Source: Clostridia bacterium
GTDB lineage: Bacteria; Bacillota; Clostridia; Oscillospirales; Acutalibacteraceae
Assembly: GCA_017465825.1 (NCBI GenBank)
Contig: JAFTVI010000017.1
Span: 62,001 to 126,000, forward strand
DNA: 64,000 nucleotides
Direction of reading: 5' to 3'
In this document: positions 1-9,238 of the stretch, in pieces
How the letters are laid out: each line of letters starts with the position of its first letter
Position numbering within the stretch: the first letter of the stretch is position 1
Made by a program: the position numbers and the translations under genes
Notes under the pieces: model-generated
What the model was told of the DNA's origin: nothing
The model's database searches: none
What the model saw: the letters and a program-made list of their open reading frames with translations, nothing else

Positions 1-586
1 TGATAATTACAACAGTCATACCTGTTGTGTGGCAGGTTTGTTGTAAAAGTGATAAAATCTGCTTGCCTGTTGTGTAGTCCAACGCACCGGTAGGTTCGTC
101 ACAAAGAAGAAGTTTGGGATTTTTTGCAAGCGCTCTTGCAATTGCAACACGCTGCTGCTCACCACCGGACAGCTGAGAGGGGAAGTTGTTCATTCTGTCA
201 CCGAGACCGACCTTTTCAAGAACCTTTGCCGGATTCAGGGATTTGTTGCTGATCTGTGAAGCAAGCTCAACATTTTCAAGCGCTGTAAGCGTCGGAATAA
301 GGTTGTAAAACTGGAAAACAAAGCCAACGTCATATCTTCTGTAATCTGTAAGCTTTTTTCTGCTGTAGTTGTTTATAAGCTCGCCGGCAATTCTGACCTT
401 GCCGTCATTACAGTCATCCATACCGCCGAGAATATTCAATACAGTAGTTTTGCCTGCGCCGCTCGGACCTACTATCATACACAGCTCGCCCTGTTCAACG
501 GAAAATGATACATTATCAACTGCATTGATAATAATCTCTCCCATAGTATAGCGCTTGTAAACTGATTCCATTTCTATAAAACTCAT
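1..586 (-). CDS. ABC transporter ATP-binding protein, MacB/LolD-like (partial, 3' end cut by window)
   Basis: ATPase subunit of an ABC transporter that would power an FtsX/MacB-type permease in the membrane. The frame starts at ATG 584-586 and runs off the left edge after 195 codons, so the C-terminal part is missing. Visible motifs are Walker A GPSGAGKT (residues 40-47), a Q-loop [13 protein letters not shown], signature LSGGEQQR and Walker [13 protein letters not shown]. The EPTGALD form is usual in MacB/LolD proteins. It begins 20 bases after the penicillin-binding protein stop, so it is probably the fourth gene of that operon. The substrate cannot be told, and the partner permease should lie just outside the window. 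Confidence 0.9.
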   Translation of the reverse strand, partial: MSFIEMESVYKRYTMGEIIINAVDNVSFSVEQGELCMIVGPSGAGKTTVLNILGGMDDCNDGKVRIAGELINNYSRKKLTDYRRYDVGFVFQFYNLIPTLTALENVELASQISNKSLNPAKVLEKVGLGDRMNNFPSQLSGGEQQRVAIARALAKNPKLLLCDEPTGALDYTTGKQILSLLQQTCHTTGMTVVII

Positions 587-606
587 ACTTTATTCTTCCT
601 CCGATT

Positions 607-1980
607 TTAATTGACTGTCTTGTATAATTTCTGCAAAACGTTTGATGCCGCAGTTCCTGCGTAAGTAAGACCGTTTCCGCTGTTTTCGAGTACAGCGACT
701 ACAGCATACGGAAATTCTTCATCTGCCGAAAAGCCTGCAAACCAGGCGTGAGGTTTTTCGTTATCTCGTTCAGCTGTTCCGGTTTTTCCGCATATTGTCA
801 GATTGCCGAAGCGGTAATCACCGTAATAATTTGAAACGGTTGACCTGAGCATAGCTTTAAGTGTTGATGCCGTCGTAGAACTGATATTTATTCCCGAATC
901 AACGGCTTTTGTTCTGTAAACATATTTTCCGTCAGCATTTGTTACTGATGATATAAAATACGGCTCATTGCATACACCGCCGTTTGCAATTGCACACATA
1001 TAGGTAAGAAATGCATAAGGATTCACAAGTGTAGTTGACTGACCCACACCTGACCAGCCGATATCTGTGACACTGCTTTCTGCATTTGCTCCGAATGAGC
1101 CTGCGTATGACCTTATTCTGTCAGATGTTGTGTGTGATTTATCAAGTCCTGCGGCAGAAAAAGCCGCATTCAGTTTTTCCTCGCCCAATTCGACAGCTAT
1201 CATAGCAAATGCCACGTTACAGGACCTGTTTAATGCCTGCTCAAATGATATCGTTCCGTGAGTGTCGTTGCAGACTATTTTGCCGCCGTCGCTTAAAGTG
1301 TAGCTTCCTTCACACTTGAAAGTTCTGGTGTATATGTCGCTTATATTTTCAACAGCTGACATAGCGGTGACAACCTTCAAAACTGAACCCGGTGTATACA
1401 GACCACCGTAAAATCTGTTGATATAAACGCCGTCGTATTTTTCATTTGTGTCAATATCCGATGGCTTGTTGTACATATCGTATGACGGTGAGGTTGCAAT
1501 ACAGACCAATTCGCCTGTTTTGTAGTTGCAAACAGCAATTGTGCCTTTATACGGCTTTAATTGCTCATACGCATAAGCACACAAATCAGCATCAAGTGTA
1601 AGATTAAGAGTGTTTGAGGATTCGCGGTTAATGCCGTATAAAATGCTGTATCCTGAAAGCTCACTGCTGAATGTGTCCTGAATGCCGCCCGAAATGAAGC
1701 CCTTATCATCACCGATAATATGCAACAGTGAAGTCCTTATTGACGAACTTTCATTGTAGATTCGCTCGCCGTCGGATGTTGTTGCCATCACCTTGCCGTT
1801 TACATCAACGATGTCGCCTGCATTAGTAAGAATATTGCTGTCATATATATGTTTGTTTACAGATTTTAAAGCGTATTCGTTTGCATTTGTAAGCATTGAA
1901 AACATCAGCAACGCAACTACGGCAAGAAAAATACAGGCAACAGCAACAAGCAGAAGTATTCGTTTGGTAATGGTTTTCAT
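607..1980 (-). CDS. pbpA: Penicillin-binding protein, class B transpeptidase
   Basis: Peptidoglycan D,D-transpeptidase that cross-links the wall outside the membrane. An N-terminal membrane anchor (about residues 8-29) is followed by a short linker and the transpeptidase domain. All three active-site motifs are present: SVLK (nucleophile Ser199, Lys202), SCN (Ser253-Asn255) and KTG (399-401). At 457 residues it is shorter than typical class B PBPs (about 550-750), with a reduced N-terminal region, like mycobacterial PbpA. Its ATG overlaps the rodA stop (ATGA), which couples it to a SEDS glycosyltransferase, the usual partner of a class B PBP. An elongation rather than division role is inferred only from the FHA-RodA context. 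Confidence 0.9.
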   Translation of the reverse strand: MKTITKRILLLVAVACIFLAVVALLMFSMLTNANEYALKSVNKHIYDSNILTNAGDIVDVNGKVMATTSDGERIYNESSSIRTSLLHIIGDDKGFISGGIQDTFSSELSGYSILYGINRESSNTLNLTLDADLCAYAYEQLKPYKGTIAVCNYKTGELVCIATSPSYDMYNKPSDIDTNEKYDGVYINRFYGGLYTPGSVLKVVTAMSAVENISDIYTRTFKCEGSYTLSDGGKIVCNDTHGTISFEQALNRSCNVAFAMIAVELGEEKLNAAFSAAGLDKSHTTSDRIRSYAGSFGANAESSVTDIGWSGVGQSTTLVNPYAFLTYMCAIANGGVCNEPYFISSVTNADGKYVYRTKAVDSGINISSTTASTLKAMLRSTVSNYYGDYRFGNLTICGKTGTAERDNEKPHAWFAGFSADEEFPYAVVAVLENSGNGLTYAGTAASNVLQKLYKTVN

Positions 1981-3272
1981 TTCCGATTACCCTCCAATCT
2001 GCTGACAGGCTTTTCGGGATAGGATCGGGAATCTGCCGCCTTTATAAATGCTAATAAGCCCCAGGAACAAATCATACTTGAGCCGCCTCGGCTTACAAAC
2101 GGAAGAGTCACACCTGTAAGCGGCAAAAAATCCGTTACACCGAATACATTAAGCGCTGTCTGAACAATAATCATTCCTGCAGCCGCGCAGGCGGCAATGG
2201 TAAAAAATGTTGACCTTGCAAATTTTGCGTTGTAGGCTGCCGCAAGGCAAACAATCGCGAGACAGATCACAATTAGAAAGCCTGTAAGAATTCCCAGCTC
2301 TTCGCACACAAGACCGAAAATCAGATCTTCTGTAGCGGCAAAAATCTCTCTGAGGTATCCGTTTCCGATTCCTACACCAAACAGACCGCCGCTTGCGGCA
2401 TAAATCAAAGTTCGTGTCTGCTGATAACCGCCGGAATCGTACATATGCTCCCAGATATGTCTGTAGCTGGCAAATCGGTTCAGTATGTACGATTTCATTG
2501 TAAGTATAAGAATAACGCCTATAACTGCGGCCGTGCATACAAGGACGATTGTTCTGATATCACCCGAACGCAGAAATGCTATCAGCAGGAATGTTGCAAA
2601 ATAGATAAGCGCGGTGCCAAAATCTGACATTAAACCGAGAAGTCCCACGCAACCAACCGAAAAAAATACGTAAGCGGTAAGAGAGCGGGAAGATTGTAAT
2701 TTATCAAGCGTTGCCGCACCTACGTATATAAATGCAAGCTTCACAAATTCCGATGGCTGTATGGATAAAGAGCCGATATATATCCAGTTTTTTGCACCGT
2801 TTGTGTAGGATGCAAAAATAAGCGTGAATGCGAGCAATGCGATTGATATTATCGCCATCGGCATTCTGAGTGCGCTTGTTCTTGTTGTACTCCTCATAAA
2901 TAAAACCATAGCTATGTATACCGCAAGACCTGCAAAAATTGCCACAAACTGTGTCTTTGTTTTGGCAGGGGATACACTTGCTGTAACAAACAGGCTTATT
3001 GAAGACAGTGCAAAAGCTATCATTTCAAGGCTGATATGTCGGTTTTGAACAATGGCAAATATAAAGTAATATATCCATTCAGCAATAATAAAAACTGCAA
3101 AATAAATGAGTAATTCGGCAAAATTCTCACTGTCCTGCGATAACACGCAATAGCTCATTATAACCTGATAGACAGTAAGTGACAGCATTATGAGCAGACT
3201 TATAAGACCGTACATACTGCCCGGTCTGCCGAAATATAATTTTGTGTTCTTTGTGGTTTCCAAATTGCTCAC
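1977..3272 (-). CDS. rodA: SEDS-family peptidoglycan glycosyltransferase (RodA/FtsW/SpoVE)
   Basis: Integral membrane glycosyltransferase that polymerises lipid II into glycan strands. The 431-residue protein is almost entirely hydrophobic, with about ten membrane segments. It has family signatures in the C-terminal half: QPSEFVKLAFIYVGA, a DFGTALIYFATF stretch and the terminal TLPFVSRGGSSM motif. It overlaps both neighbours by four bases (FHA gene upstream, PBP downstream). A SEDS protein next to a class B PBP forms the standard synthase pair. RodA, FtsW and SpoVE cannot be separated by eye; the rodA symbol follows the resemblance to actinobacterial fha-rodA-pbpA clusters. Confidence 0.9.
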   Translation of the reverse strand: MSNLETTKNTKLYFGRPGSMYGLISLLIMLSLTVYQVIMSYCVLSQDSENFAELLIYFAVFIIAEWIYYFIFAIVQNRHISLEMIAFALSSISLFVTASVSPAKTKTQFVAIFAGLAVYIAMVLFMRSTTRTSALRMPMAIISIALLAFTLIFASYTNGAKNWIYIGSLSIQPSEFVKLAFIYVGAATLDKLQSSRSLTAYVFFSVGCVGLLGLMSDFGTALIYFATFLLIAFLRSGDIRTIVLVCTAAVIGVILILTMKSYILNRFASYRHIWEHMYDSGGYQQTRTLIYAASGGLFGVGIGNGYLREIFAATEDLIFGLVCEELGILTGFLIVICLAIVCLAAAYNAKFARSTFFTIAACAAAGMIIVQTALNVFGVTDFLPLTGVTLPFVSRGGSSMICSWGLLAFIKAADSRSYPEKPVSRLEGNRK

Positions 3273-3820
3273 TCCGACTTACTGTTTTTCTTACGGGTGG
3301 TAGAAGTGTTCTTTCTGTATTTTACAGAATCATCATTTTTGGTTGCAGTTTTTCTGTATTTAACCTGGTTATCCAGTGACTGTTTTCTTGTTTTCGAAAC
3401 AACCTGCTGTCTGGTCGTAACAGCAGTTGAGTAAAAAATGTATTTCTTTTTACCGAAGTTTATTGTATCTCCGTCATTAAGTAACGCTTTTTTTTCAATT
3501 TTCTGCCCGTTTACCACAACTCCCGAAGTGGAGTTTGTGTCAAAAATTATCCATCCGTTCTTACGTTTTGACAAAACTGCGTGGAATCTTGATACCGAAA
3601 CATCTGCAATTACAAAATCACAAGCCTTAGCTCTGCCGATTGATGTTTCAGCCTGACTTATATCAACTATATGTCCCGTTGATGCTTCTACAAGACTTGC
3701 ACGGATAGTTCTTTTGGCAGTTTTTATAAAAAGTGATGCCGCTGATGCAAGTAAAACAAAAGCAAGCAGTGCAAATAAAACTATCTGTATAAAAAAACTG
3801 TTATAACCGCCTATCTGCAC
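3269..3820 (-). CDS. Membrane-anchored FHA-domain protein
   Basis: Phosphothreonine-binding FHA protein and first gene of the cell-wall operon. Residues 8-33 form one membrane segment. The FHA domain follows at about residues 50-130, with SIGRAKACDFVI, the SRFHA motif (77-81) and the TSGVVVNG strand that form the phosphopeptide-binding loops. The C-terminal 45 residues are rich in Lys, Thr, Ser and Arg and look disordered. FHA domains normally read Thr phosphorylation by PknB-type kinases. No kinase gene is visible here, so the phosphorylated partner is unknown. The GTG/ATG-type four-base overlap with rodA supports co-translation. Confidence 0.88.
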   Translation of the reverse strand: MQIGGYNSFFIQIVLFALLAFVLLASAASLFIKTAKRTIRASLVEASTGHIVDISQAETSIGRAKACDFVIADVSVSRFHAVLSKRKNGWIIFDTNSTSGVVVNGQKIEKKALLNDGDTINFGKKKYIFYSTAVTTRQQVVSKTRKQSLDNQVKYRKTATKNDDSVKYRKNTSTTRKKNSKSE

Positions 3821-3920
3821 CGTAAATCACCTCAGTCTACTACATAATCAAAAATATTATATAATTTTTAGATTCAAATGTCAATCAAATAATATATTAT
3901 TTATTACTTTATAATAGATA

Positions 3921-3950
3921 TTGACTTGTATGGCAAAAAAGTTGTATAAT
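3921..3950 (+). promoter_or_regulatory. Promoter of the aldose 1-epimerase gene
   Basis: TTGACT (3921-3926) and TATAAT (3945-3950) are separated by 18 bases, a good sigma-A match, 28 bases before the start codon at 3979. Confidence 0.7.
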
Positions 3951-3978
3951 TACTAAAAAATGTAAAGGAATGAATAAT

Positions 3979-5025
3979 ATGTCAGTAAAAATTTCCGATT
4001 TCGGTGTTCTGGCAAACGGAACTAAAATACAAAAATATACAATTGAAAATTCTCAGGGTACATCAGTATCGGTTATAACATACGGCGCAACGCTTATTTC
4101 TGCTCTCGTTGCGGACAGAAACGGTGTATTCAAAGATGTTATTGTTGGATTTGATGACCTTGAAGGCTGTGTTGAGCGCACAGATTATCAGGGTGTAGTT
4201 GTAGGACCTTATGCCAACAGAATCGGCAACTCTGAATTCAGCATTGACGGCATTAAATACAAACTGAATTCCAATGAAAATGGCGTTACCTGTCTTCACT
4301 CCTGCGGTGAATTCAATACTGCCGTATGGAATGCTGAATTAGCAGATGATTCATCGGTTGAAATGTCTTATGTAAGTCCCGACGGAGTAAACGGTTTTCC
4401 CGGAAGAATCAATGTTTCGGTTAAATATACTTTAACAGATGATAATGAATTAAAGCTTGAATATTCAGCTGTTTCCGATAAAAAGACCGTTATCAATCTT
4501 ACAAATCACGCTTATTTTAATCTGGGCGGCTTTGATTCGGGGCTTATTCTCGACCATACAATGCAGATCAATGCCGATTGTTATACACCTGTTGATGAAT
4601 TAAGCATTCCTACAGGGGAAATTGCGTCTGTAGAGAATACTCCTTTTGATCTGAGAACCGCAAAGAGAATCGGTGATGAAATTGATGCAGACTGTGAACA
4701 GTTGAAGTTTACGGGCGGATACGATCACAATTTCTGTATAAGCGGTTATGACGGTACATTAAAAACTGCTGCTGTTGCATTTGATTCTGTTACGGGACGT
4801 AAGCTTGAGGTTCTTACTGATTTGCCCGGTATTCAGTTCTATGCAGGTAATTTTCTTAAAGGAACCATAGGTAAAAGCGGCAAACCAATGGAAAAAAGAA
4901 GCGGATTTTGTCTTGAAACACAGTTTTATCCCGATACGCCCAATCACCCGGATTTTCCGCAGTGTACATTTGAGGCGGGTGAAAAGTACCACACAGTAAC
5001 AGTTTTTAAATTTTCTGCTGAATAA
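3979..5025 (+). CDS. galM: Aldose 1-epimerase (mutarotase)
   Basis: Interconverts the alpha and beta anomers of galactose or glucose so that kinases can act on them; cytoplasmic. The 348-residue protein is full length for GalM. It shows the N-terminal ITYGATL and PYANRIG strands, the catalytic-His region NLTNHAYFNLGG (about 174-186), and the catalytic Glu in FCLETQFYPDTPNHPDFP near the C-terminus. I place the start at ATG 3979, because AAAGGA at 3964-3969 is nine bases upstream of it but directly abuts the alternative ATG at 3970. It stands alone behind its own promoter. Confidence 0.92.
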   Translation: MSVKISDFGVLANGTKIQKYTIENSQGTSVSVITYGATLISALVADRNGVFKDVIVGFDDLEGCVERTDYQGVVVGPYANRIGNSEFSIDGIKYKLNSNENGVTCLHSCGEFNTAVWNAELADDSSVEMSYVSPDGVNGFPGRINVSVKYTLTDDNELKLEYSAVSDKKTVINLTNHAYFNLGGFDSGLILDHTMQINADCYTPVDELSIPTGEIASVENTPFDLRTAKRIGDEIDADCEQLKFTGGYDHNFCISGYDGTLKTAAVAFDSVTGRKLEVLTDLPGIQFYAGNFLKGTIGKSGKPMEKRSGFCLETQFYPDTPNHPDFPQCTFEAGEKYHTVTVFKFSAE

Positions 5026-5049
5026 TCTTGGATAGTTTGTAAATTTCTA

Positions 5050-5078
5050 TTGCAAATTTTTAAATGATGTTATATAAT
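5050..5078 (+). promoter_or_regulatory. Promoter of the secreted dockerin protein gene
   Basis: TTGCAA (5050-5055), 17-base spacer and TATAAT (5073-5078), followed by GGAGG at 5097-5101 before the ATG at 5111. Confidence 0.7.
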
Positions 5079-5110
5079 AACCTTGTATAATTAGTAGGAG
5101 GTAACCCCTT

Positions 5111-7771
5111 ATGAAAAAATTTTTAAGGAGGAGTCTTTGCTGTTTGCTCAGTATTCTTCTTGTGTGCGGCACTTTTGTATCGGTTGTTGCAGCTGACACA
5201 GACTCCCAAATTACTCCGGTTGTTGTTATCAACGACATTGATGCCAACCCCATTTATAACACTGATGACGGCACAGTTATTTTCAACCTGAATGACTATC
5301 AGTATGACTTGCTGTTTACTTCCGGATTTTCTGCTGAGTTTATGAATATCATCAGCGAAGAAGTTATGGGCATTATAGAGGGCAATGAGTTGTCAGTAAT
5401 GGATATGGCAAATGTTCTGATGGGAGCATTCGGTTATGATGACGATATCAACAGAATCGTTAATTCCGTTATTGATATTGCACTTCAGCTTCTCGGCAGT
5501 GCAGATCTTTCAAATCTTGATATTGCAACAATTCTTTCTTCAATTGACTTAAAAACCTATTTTGAAGGCTTAATTGATGATATTAAGTATGATATTTCTC
5601 TGCTTGATTATCTTGAAATGAATGAGGACGGTACTCCTGTTTATTCAAATACGGGTGCAATGCTTTTTGAAGAGTCACTTGAGTATTATTATGATGTTGA
5701 CTTTGATTCTGCATATGCACTTGCAGGTGAAATAGGTGAAGGAATTGCTGAGGAAGTCGGCTATGAGAATACTTATGTGTTTACATATGACTGGCGTCTT
5801 GATCCTGCAATAAATGCCGAAAACCTTAATGAGTTTGTTGAGTACGTAAAAACTGCAACGGGTGCAGAAAAGGTTTCCGTTATTTCCGAAGGCTACGGCT
5901 CTGTTATAGCTACAGAGTATCTTGCTGAGTATGCTGACAATGCAGCAGACAGCATAAAGAACTTTGTTACTGTTTCTTCCGAATTCCTCGGAACATCCGT
6001 TATGGGGGACTTTTTCAAAGGTGCTATTGCAGAGAAAAGCATTTTCTCAATCACAAATTATACAAGTGCATATATCCGCTACACAAATGACCTTTCGGAC
6101 AACCCCATAACATCATTCACTATGTGGCTCCTCAACTACATAATGAATACTGAATGGGAAGCTCAGGACTATTGTATGGACATTGCAGAAGGTCTAAATG
6201 AGGTTTACAGTCTGCTTGATGCAATCGGTGTTCTTGAGCAGATGAGTTATATGCCCGGTCTTTGGGCGCTTGTTCCCGTTGAAGACTTTGATGCTGCTCT
6301 TGACAATATGTTTGTTGATGAAATCAATACAGAGCTTTATGCTTCTATCAATAACTACAAGGACAATCAGTATGAATATGCAGATATTCTTCTTGATGCA
6401 AAAGACAGCGGTATCAATATTTCCGTCGTTGCATCCTGGGATATCCAGTTGCTTCCTATCGGTCAGAATGTGAATGTGCAGAGTGACGGCGTTGTTGATA
6501 CGGCTTATGCATCATTTGGTGCAACCTGTGTGTCACTCAATGACGTTGCAGATGCAATGCTCACTCAGCAGGAATATTATGACGGTCACGACCATATATC
6601 TGCTGATTATGATATGCTTACACCTTGGTATTCTTACGGCGGTGCTTGTCATTACATTGATGCATCAACCTGTGTTCTCCCTGAAAACACTTGGTTTATA
6701 AAGAATATGAAACACGGTACTTTTGAGCTTATGAGCAATTCTATGGGATTCCTTGCATGGCTTGTAAGTGCCGACACTGCAAGAACTGTATGGGATGATG
6801 CTGCATATAAGCAGTTTATGTCATACAACAGATATCTGAATCCCGGCATTCTTTCATCAGACGGAGTTGAAGCTCCCGATGAAGAATCAATTACGGGTAA
6901 ATATCTTCTCGGCGATGTAAACCTTGACGGTATCATCACTTCTGTGGATTCAAGACTCGCTGCAAGAGCTGCTGACGGTATTGATGAGCTTGAAGAAGGT
7001 TCTGTTCAGTTTATGAATGCTGATGCGGATGCAGACGGTATTATAACTGAATGCGATGCTCAGTTTATTCTTGATATGTCAACCGGCATTATGGAAGAAT
7101 ATTCTACTGCTATCAAGGTTATTGCTGATACTGATGAAACAGGTATGGATCAATCCGAATGCGAAATTGAGCTTTCACCCGAATATAACTCAGTAACAAA
7201 TCAGCTTGAGCTTACTGTTTCAATTCTTAATGCAGCAGGTTCTTATGCAGGCAACTTTGTGATTGACTACGATGATGATATGCTCACATATGCTTCTGCT
7301 GATTGTTCAGAAATTGACGGCGTTTATGTTTCAGCAGGTGCACCCTGTGACTACGGAAGCGTTTTAACACTTGCTTACTCTACATCCAAAGCTGTTACTG
7401 CATCTCAGTGCGATGCAGACGGTAAGCTTACGCTTGCAACGTTCTATCTTGATGTTTCAAGGCGTGATCTCAAAGCAACTTCAGTTACGGCAGGCTCCAC
7501 ATACTTCTATGAGGACGGTTCAGTTGTTTATGTTACTTCAACAGGCATTGAGCTTGAAAAAGACTTCTTCTTTATGTGCGGAGATGCAGACAATGACGGA
7601 CAGATTACCGCAGCAGATGCACGCTATGTGCTCAGAGTGTCTGCAGAGCTTGAAGAGATTACCGATGAGCTTACATTCAAGAGATGTGATGTTGATAAAA
7701 ATGGTGTAATAACAGCTGCAGATGCAAGGCGTATTCTCAAGGCATCAGCTCAGCTCGAAATTTCATTTTAA
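5111..7771 (+). CDS. Secreted alpha/beta-hydrolase-like protein with dockerin and cohesin-like domains
   Basis: Extracellular protein of 886 residues. A signal peptide (about residues 1-28) is followed by an acidic region and an LCAT/lipase-like alpha/beta-hydrolase domain (about 200-575). The latter has FTYDWRLDP near 223 and an elbow VISEGYGSV at 257-265. The expected G-x-S-x-G reads S-E-G-Y-G (259-263), so the nucleophile serine is missing. A plausible acid loop (SDGVVDTA) and a late His (KHGTF) remain. Dockerin-like calcium loops occur at 601 (GDVNLDGIITSVD) and about 636 (DADADGIITECD), then again at about 822 (GDADNDGQITAADA) and 858 (DVDKNGVITAADA). Between them, at about 683-815, lies a beta-rich segment (NFVIDYDDDMLTY, DGKLTLATFYLD) resembling a cohesin. 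A non-catalytic binding or scaffold role is inferred. Confidence 0.75.
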   Translation: MKKFLRRSLCCLLSILLVCGTFVSVVAADTDSQITPVVVINDIDANPIYNTDDGTVIFNLNDYQYDLLFTSGFSAEFMNIISEEVMGIIEGNELSVMDMANVLMGAFGYDDDINRIVNSVIDIALQLLGSADLSNLDIATILSSIDLKTYFEGLIDDIKYDISLLDYLEMNEDGTPVYSNTGAMLFEESLEYYYDVDFDSAYALAGEIGEGIAEEVGYENTYVFTYDWRLDPAINAENLNEFVEYVKTATGAEKVSVISEGYGSVIATEYLAEYADNAADSIKNFVTVSSEFLGTSVMGDFFKGAIAEKSIFSITNYTSAYIRYTNDLSDNPITSFTMWLLNYIMNTEWEAQDYCMDIAEGLNEVYSLLDAIGVLEQMSYMPGLWALVPVEDFDAALDNMFVDEINTELYASINNYKDNQYEYADILLDAKDSGINISVVASWDIQLLPIGQNVNVQSDGVVDTAYASFGATCVSLNDVADAMLTQQEYYDGHDHISADYDMLTPWYSYGGACHYIDASTCVLPENTWFIKNMKHGTFELMSNSMGFLAWLVSADTARTVWDDAAYKQFMSYNRYLNPGILSSDGVEAPDEESITGKYLLGDVNLDGIITSVDSRLAARAADGIDELEEGSVQFMNADADADGIITECDAQFILDMSTGIMEEYSTAIKVIADTDETGMDQSECEIELSPEYNSVTNQLELTVSILNAAGSYAGNFVIDYDDDMLTYASADCSEIDGVYVSAGAPCDYGSVLTLAYSTSKAVTASQCDADGKLTLATFYLDVSRRDLKATSVTAGSTYFYEDGSVVYVTSTGIELEKDFFFMCGDADNDGQITAADARYVLRVSAELEEITDELTFKRCDVDKNGVITAADARRILKASAQLEISF

Positions 7772-7785
7772 GTTATAATAATAAA

Positions 7786-7826
7786 TTAACACCGTATCTT
7801 AGTTGATGCGGTGTTAATTTTTTTTG
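7786..7826 (+). terminator. Rho-independent terminator after the dockerin gene
   Basis: TTAACACCGTATC pairs with GATGCGGTGTTAA (13 bp, one G-U), followed by a run of T. It lies 15 bases after the stop codon. Confidence 0.9.
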
Positions 7827-7858
7827 TATATTTCTGTACATAATATTTGCAAATAAGG

Positions 7859-7886
7859 TTGATTTTTATATAAAAAGTGCTATAAT
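7859..7886 (+). promoter_or_regulatory. Promoter of the GH4 gene
   Basis: TTGATT (7859-7864), 16-base spacer and TATAAT (7881-7886), 36 bases before the ATG at 7922. Confidence 0.65.
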
Positions 7887-7921
7887 TAATTAAACAAAAA
7901 ATTGATGTGGAGGTTTTGTTT

Positions 7922-9238
7922 ATGAAAATAACATTTATGGGAGCGGGCAGTACAGTATTTGCAAGAAATGTAATCGGTGACTGTATGTGTACCGAAGCAC
8001 TTCGCGATTCTGTTTTTGCTCTGTATGATATAGATGGTGAACGTCTTAAAGAAAGTGAAACTATTCTCAAAGCAATGCAAAAAACAAAGGGCGGCTACGG
8101 TAAAATTGAGTGCTATCTCGGAGTTGAAAACCGCAAGGATGCTCTTCGCGGTGCAAATTTTGTCGTTAATGCTATTCAGGTAGGTCTTTATGACCCTTGC
8201 ACTATCATAGATTTCGAAGTGCCTAAAAAATTTGGTTTGCGGCAGACTATAGGTGACACTCTCGGTATCGGCGGCATTATGCGTGCATTGAGAACTATAC
8301 CCGTAATGGCTGATTTTGCGGCAGATATGGAGGAGGTCTGTCCTGATGCGTACTTCCTTAACTATACCAATCCTATGGCAATGCTTTCAGGTTATATGCA
8401 GAGATATACCGGCGTGAAAACTGTAGGACTTTGCCACAGCGTGCAGACTTGTTCAAGTGATCTTTTTAATCAGCTCGGTATGGAAGATAAGCTTGAGGGC
8501 AGAAAAGAGCTTATTGCAGGTATTAACCACATGGCCTGGCTGCTTGAAATCAAGGATAAAAACGGTGTGGATCTTTACCCTGAAATCAAGAGCAAAATTG
8601 ATGAAAAAATCGCAGATCCCGAATTTACCAATAAAGTCCGTCTTGAGTACATAAAGCATTTTGGTTATTATTGTACAGAATCAAGTGAGCATAATGCTGA
8701 ATACAATATGTTCTATATAAAGAGTAAATATCCCGAGCTTATCGAAAAATACAATATTCCTCTTGATGAATATCCGCGCAGATGTATTCACCAGATTTCT
8801 TCATGGAAAAAGGAGTATGCTCAAATGCTTGAAACAGGTGTTAAAGAACATAACCGTTCAAATGAATATGCATCGCGGATAATGGAGTCACTTGTAACAG
8901 GCGATCCCTATCAGATTGGCGGAAATGTTCTCAATACAGGTCTTATAACAAATCTTCCTGCCGAGGCTTGCGTTGAAGTACCCTGTCTTGTTAACGGTTA
9001 CGGTATTCATCCTTGTTACGTCGGAAATCTTCCTGTTCAGTGTGCGGCGATGAATATGACAAATATTAATGTTCAGCTTCTTACTATTGAAGCTGCAAAA
9101 ACGCTCAAAAAAGAGCATATTTATCAGGCAGCTATGCTTGACCCTCATACAGGCAGTGAGCTTGATATCGATACTATCAAAGCTATGGTTGATGCTCTTA
9201 TTGAGGCTCACGGTGATTATCTTCCTGCATATCACTGA
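7922..9238 (+). CDS. melA: Alpha-galactosidase/alpha-glucosidase, glycoside hydrolase family 4
   Basis: NAD+- and Mn2+-dependent cytoplasmic glycosidase that cleaves alpha-galactosides through an oxidation-elimination mechanism. The N-terminal Rossmann motif ITFMGAGSTVFARN binds NAD. Metal-binding Cys171-His172 lie in GLCHSVQ, and the second conserved His in GINHMAWL (His203). Length (438 residues) is normal. The start is ATG 7922, with GGAGG at 7909-7913; an in-frame GTG at 7907 has no ribosome site. The next gene, an esterase, starts on the last base of its stop, so the two are coupled. Alpha-galactosidase is the best guess, but GH4 members vary in sugar specificity. Confidence 0.9.
   Translation: MKITFMGAGSTVFARNVIGDCMCTEALRDSVFALYDIDGERLKESETILKAMQKTKGGYGKIECYLGVENRKDALRGANFVVNAIQVGLYDPCTIIDFEVPKKFGLRQTIGDTLGIGGIMRALRTIPVMADFAADMEEVCPDAYFLNYTNPMAMLSGYMQRYTGVKTVGLCHSVQTCSSDLFNQLGMEDKLEGRKELIAGINHMAWLLEIKDKNGVDLYPEIKSKIDEKIADPEFTNKVRLEYIKHFGYYCTESSEHNAEYNMFYIKSKYPELIEKYNIPLDEYPRRCIHQISSWKKEYAQMLETGVKEHNRSNEYASRIMESLVTGDPYQIGGNVLNTGLITNLPAEACVEVPCLVNGYGIHPCYVGNLPVQCAAMNMTNINVQLLTIEAAKTLKKEHIYQAAMLDPHTGSELDIDTIKAMVDALIEAHGDYLPAYH

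Noticed and set aside
6270-7709. Overlapping ORFs of 60-112 codons in other frames of the dockerin gene
   Set aside because: They are shadows of the 886-residue frame, whose signal peptide, domains and codon pattern are coherent throughout.
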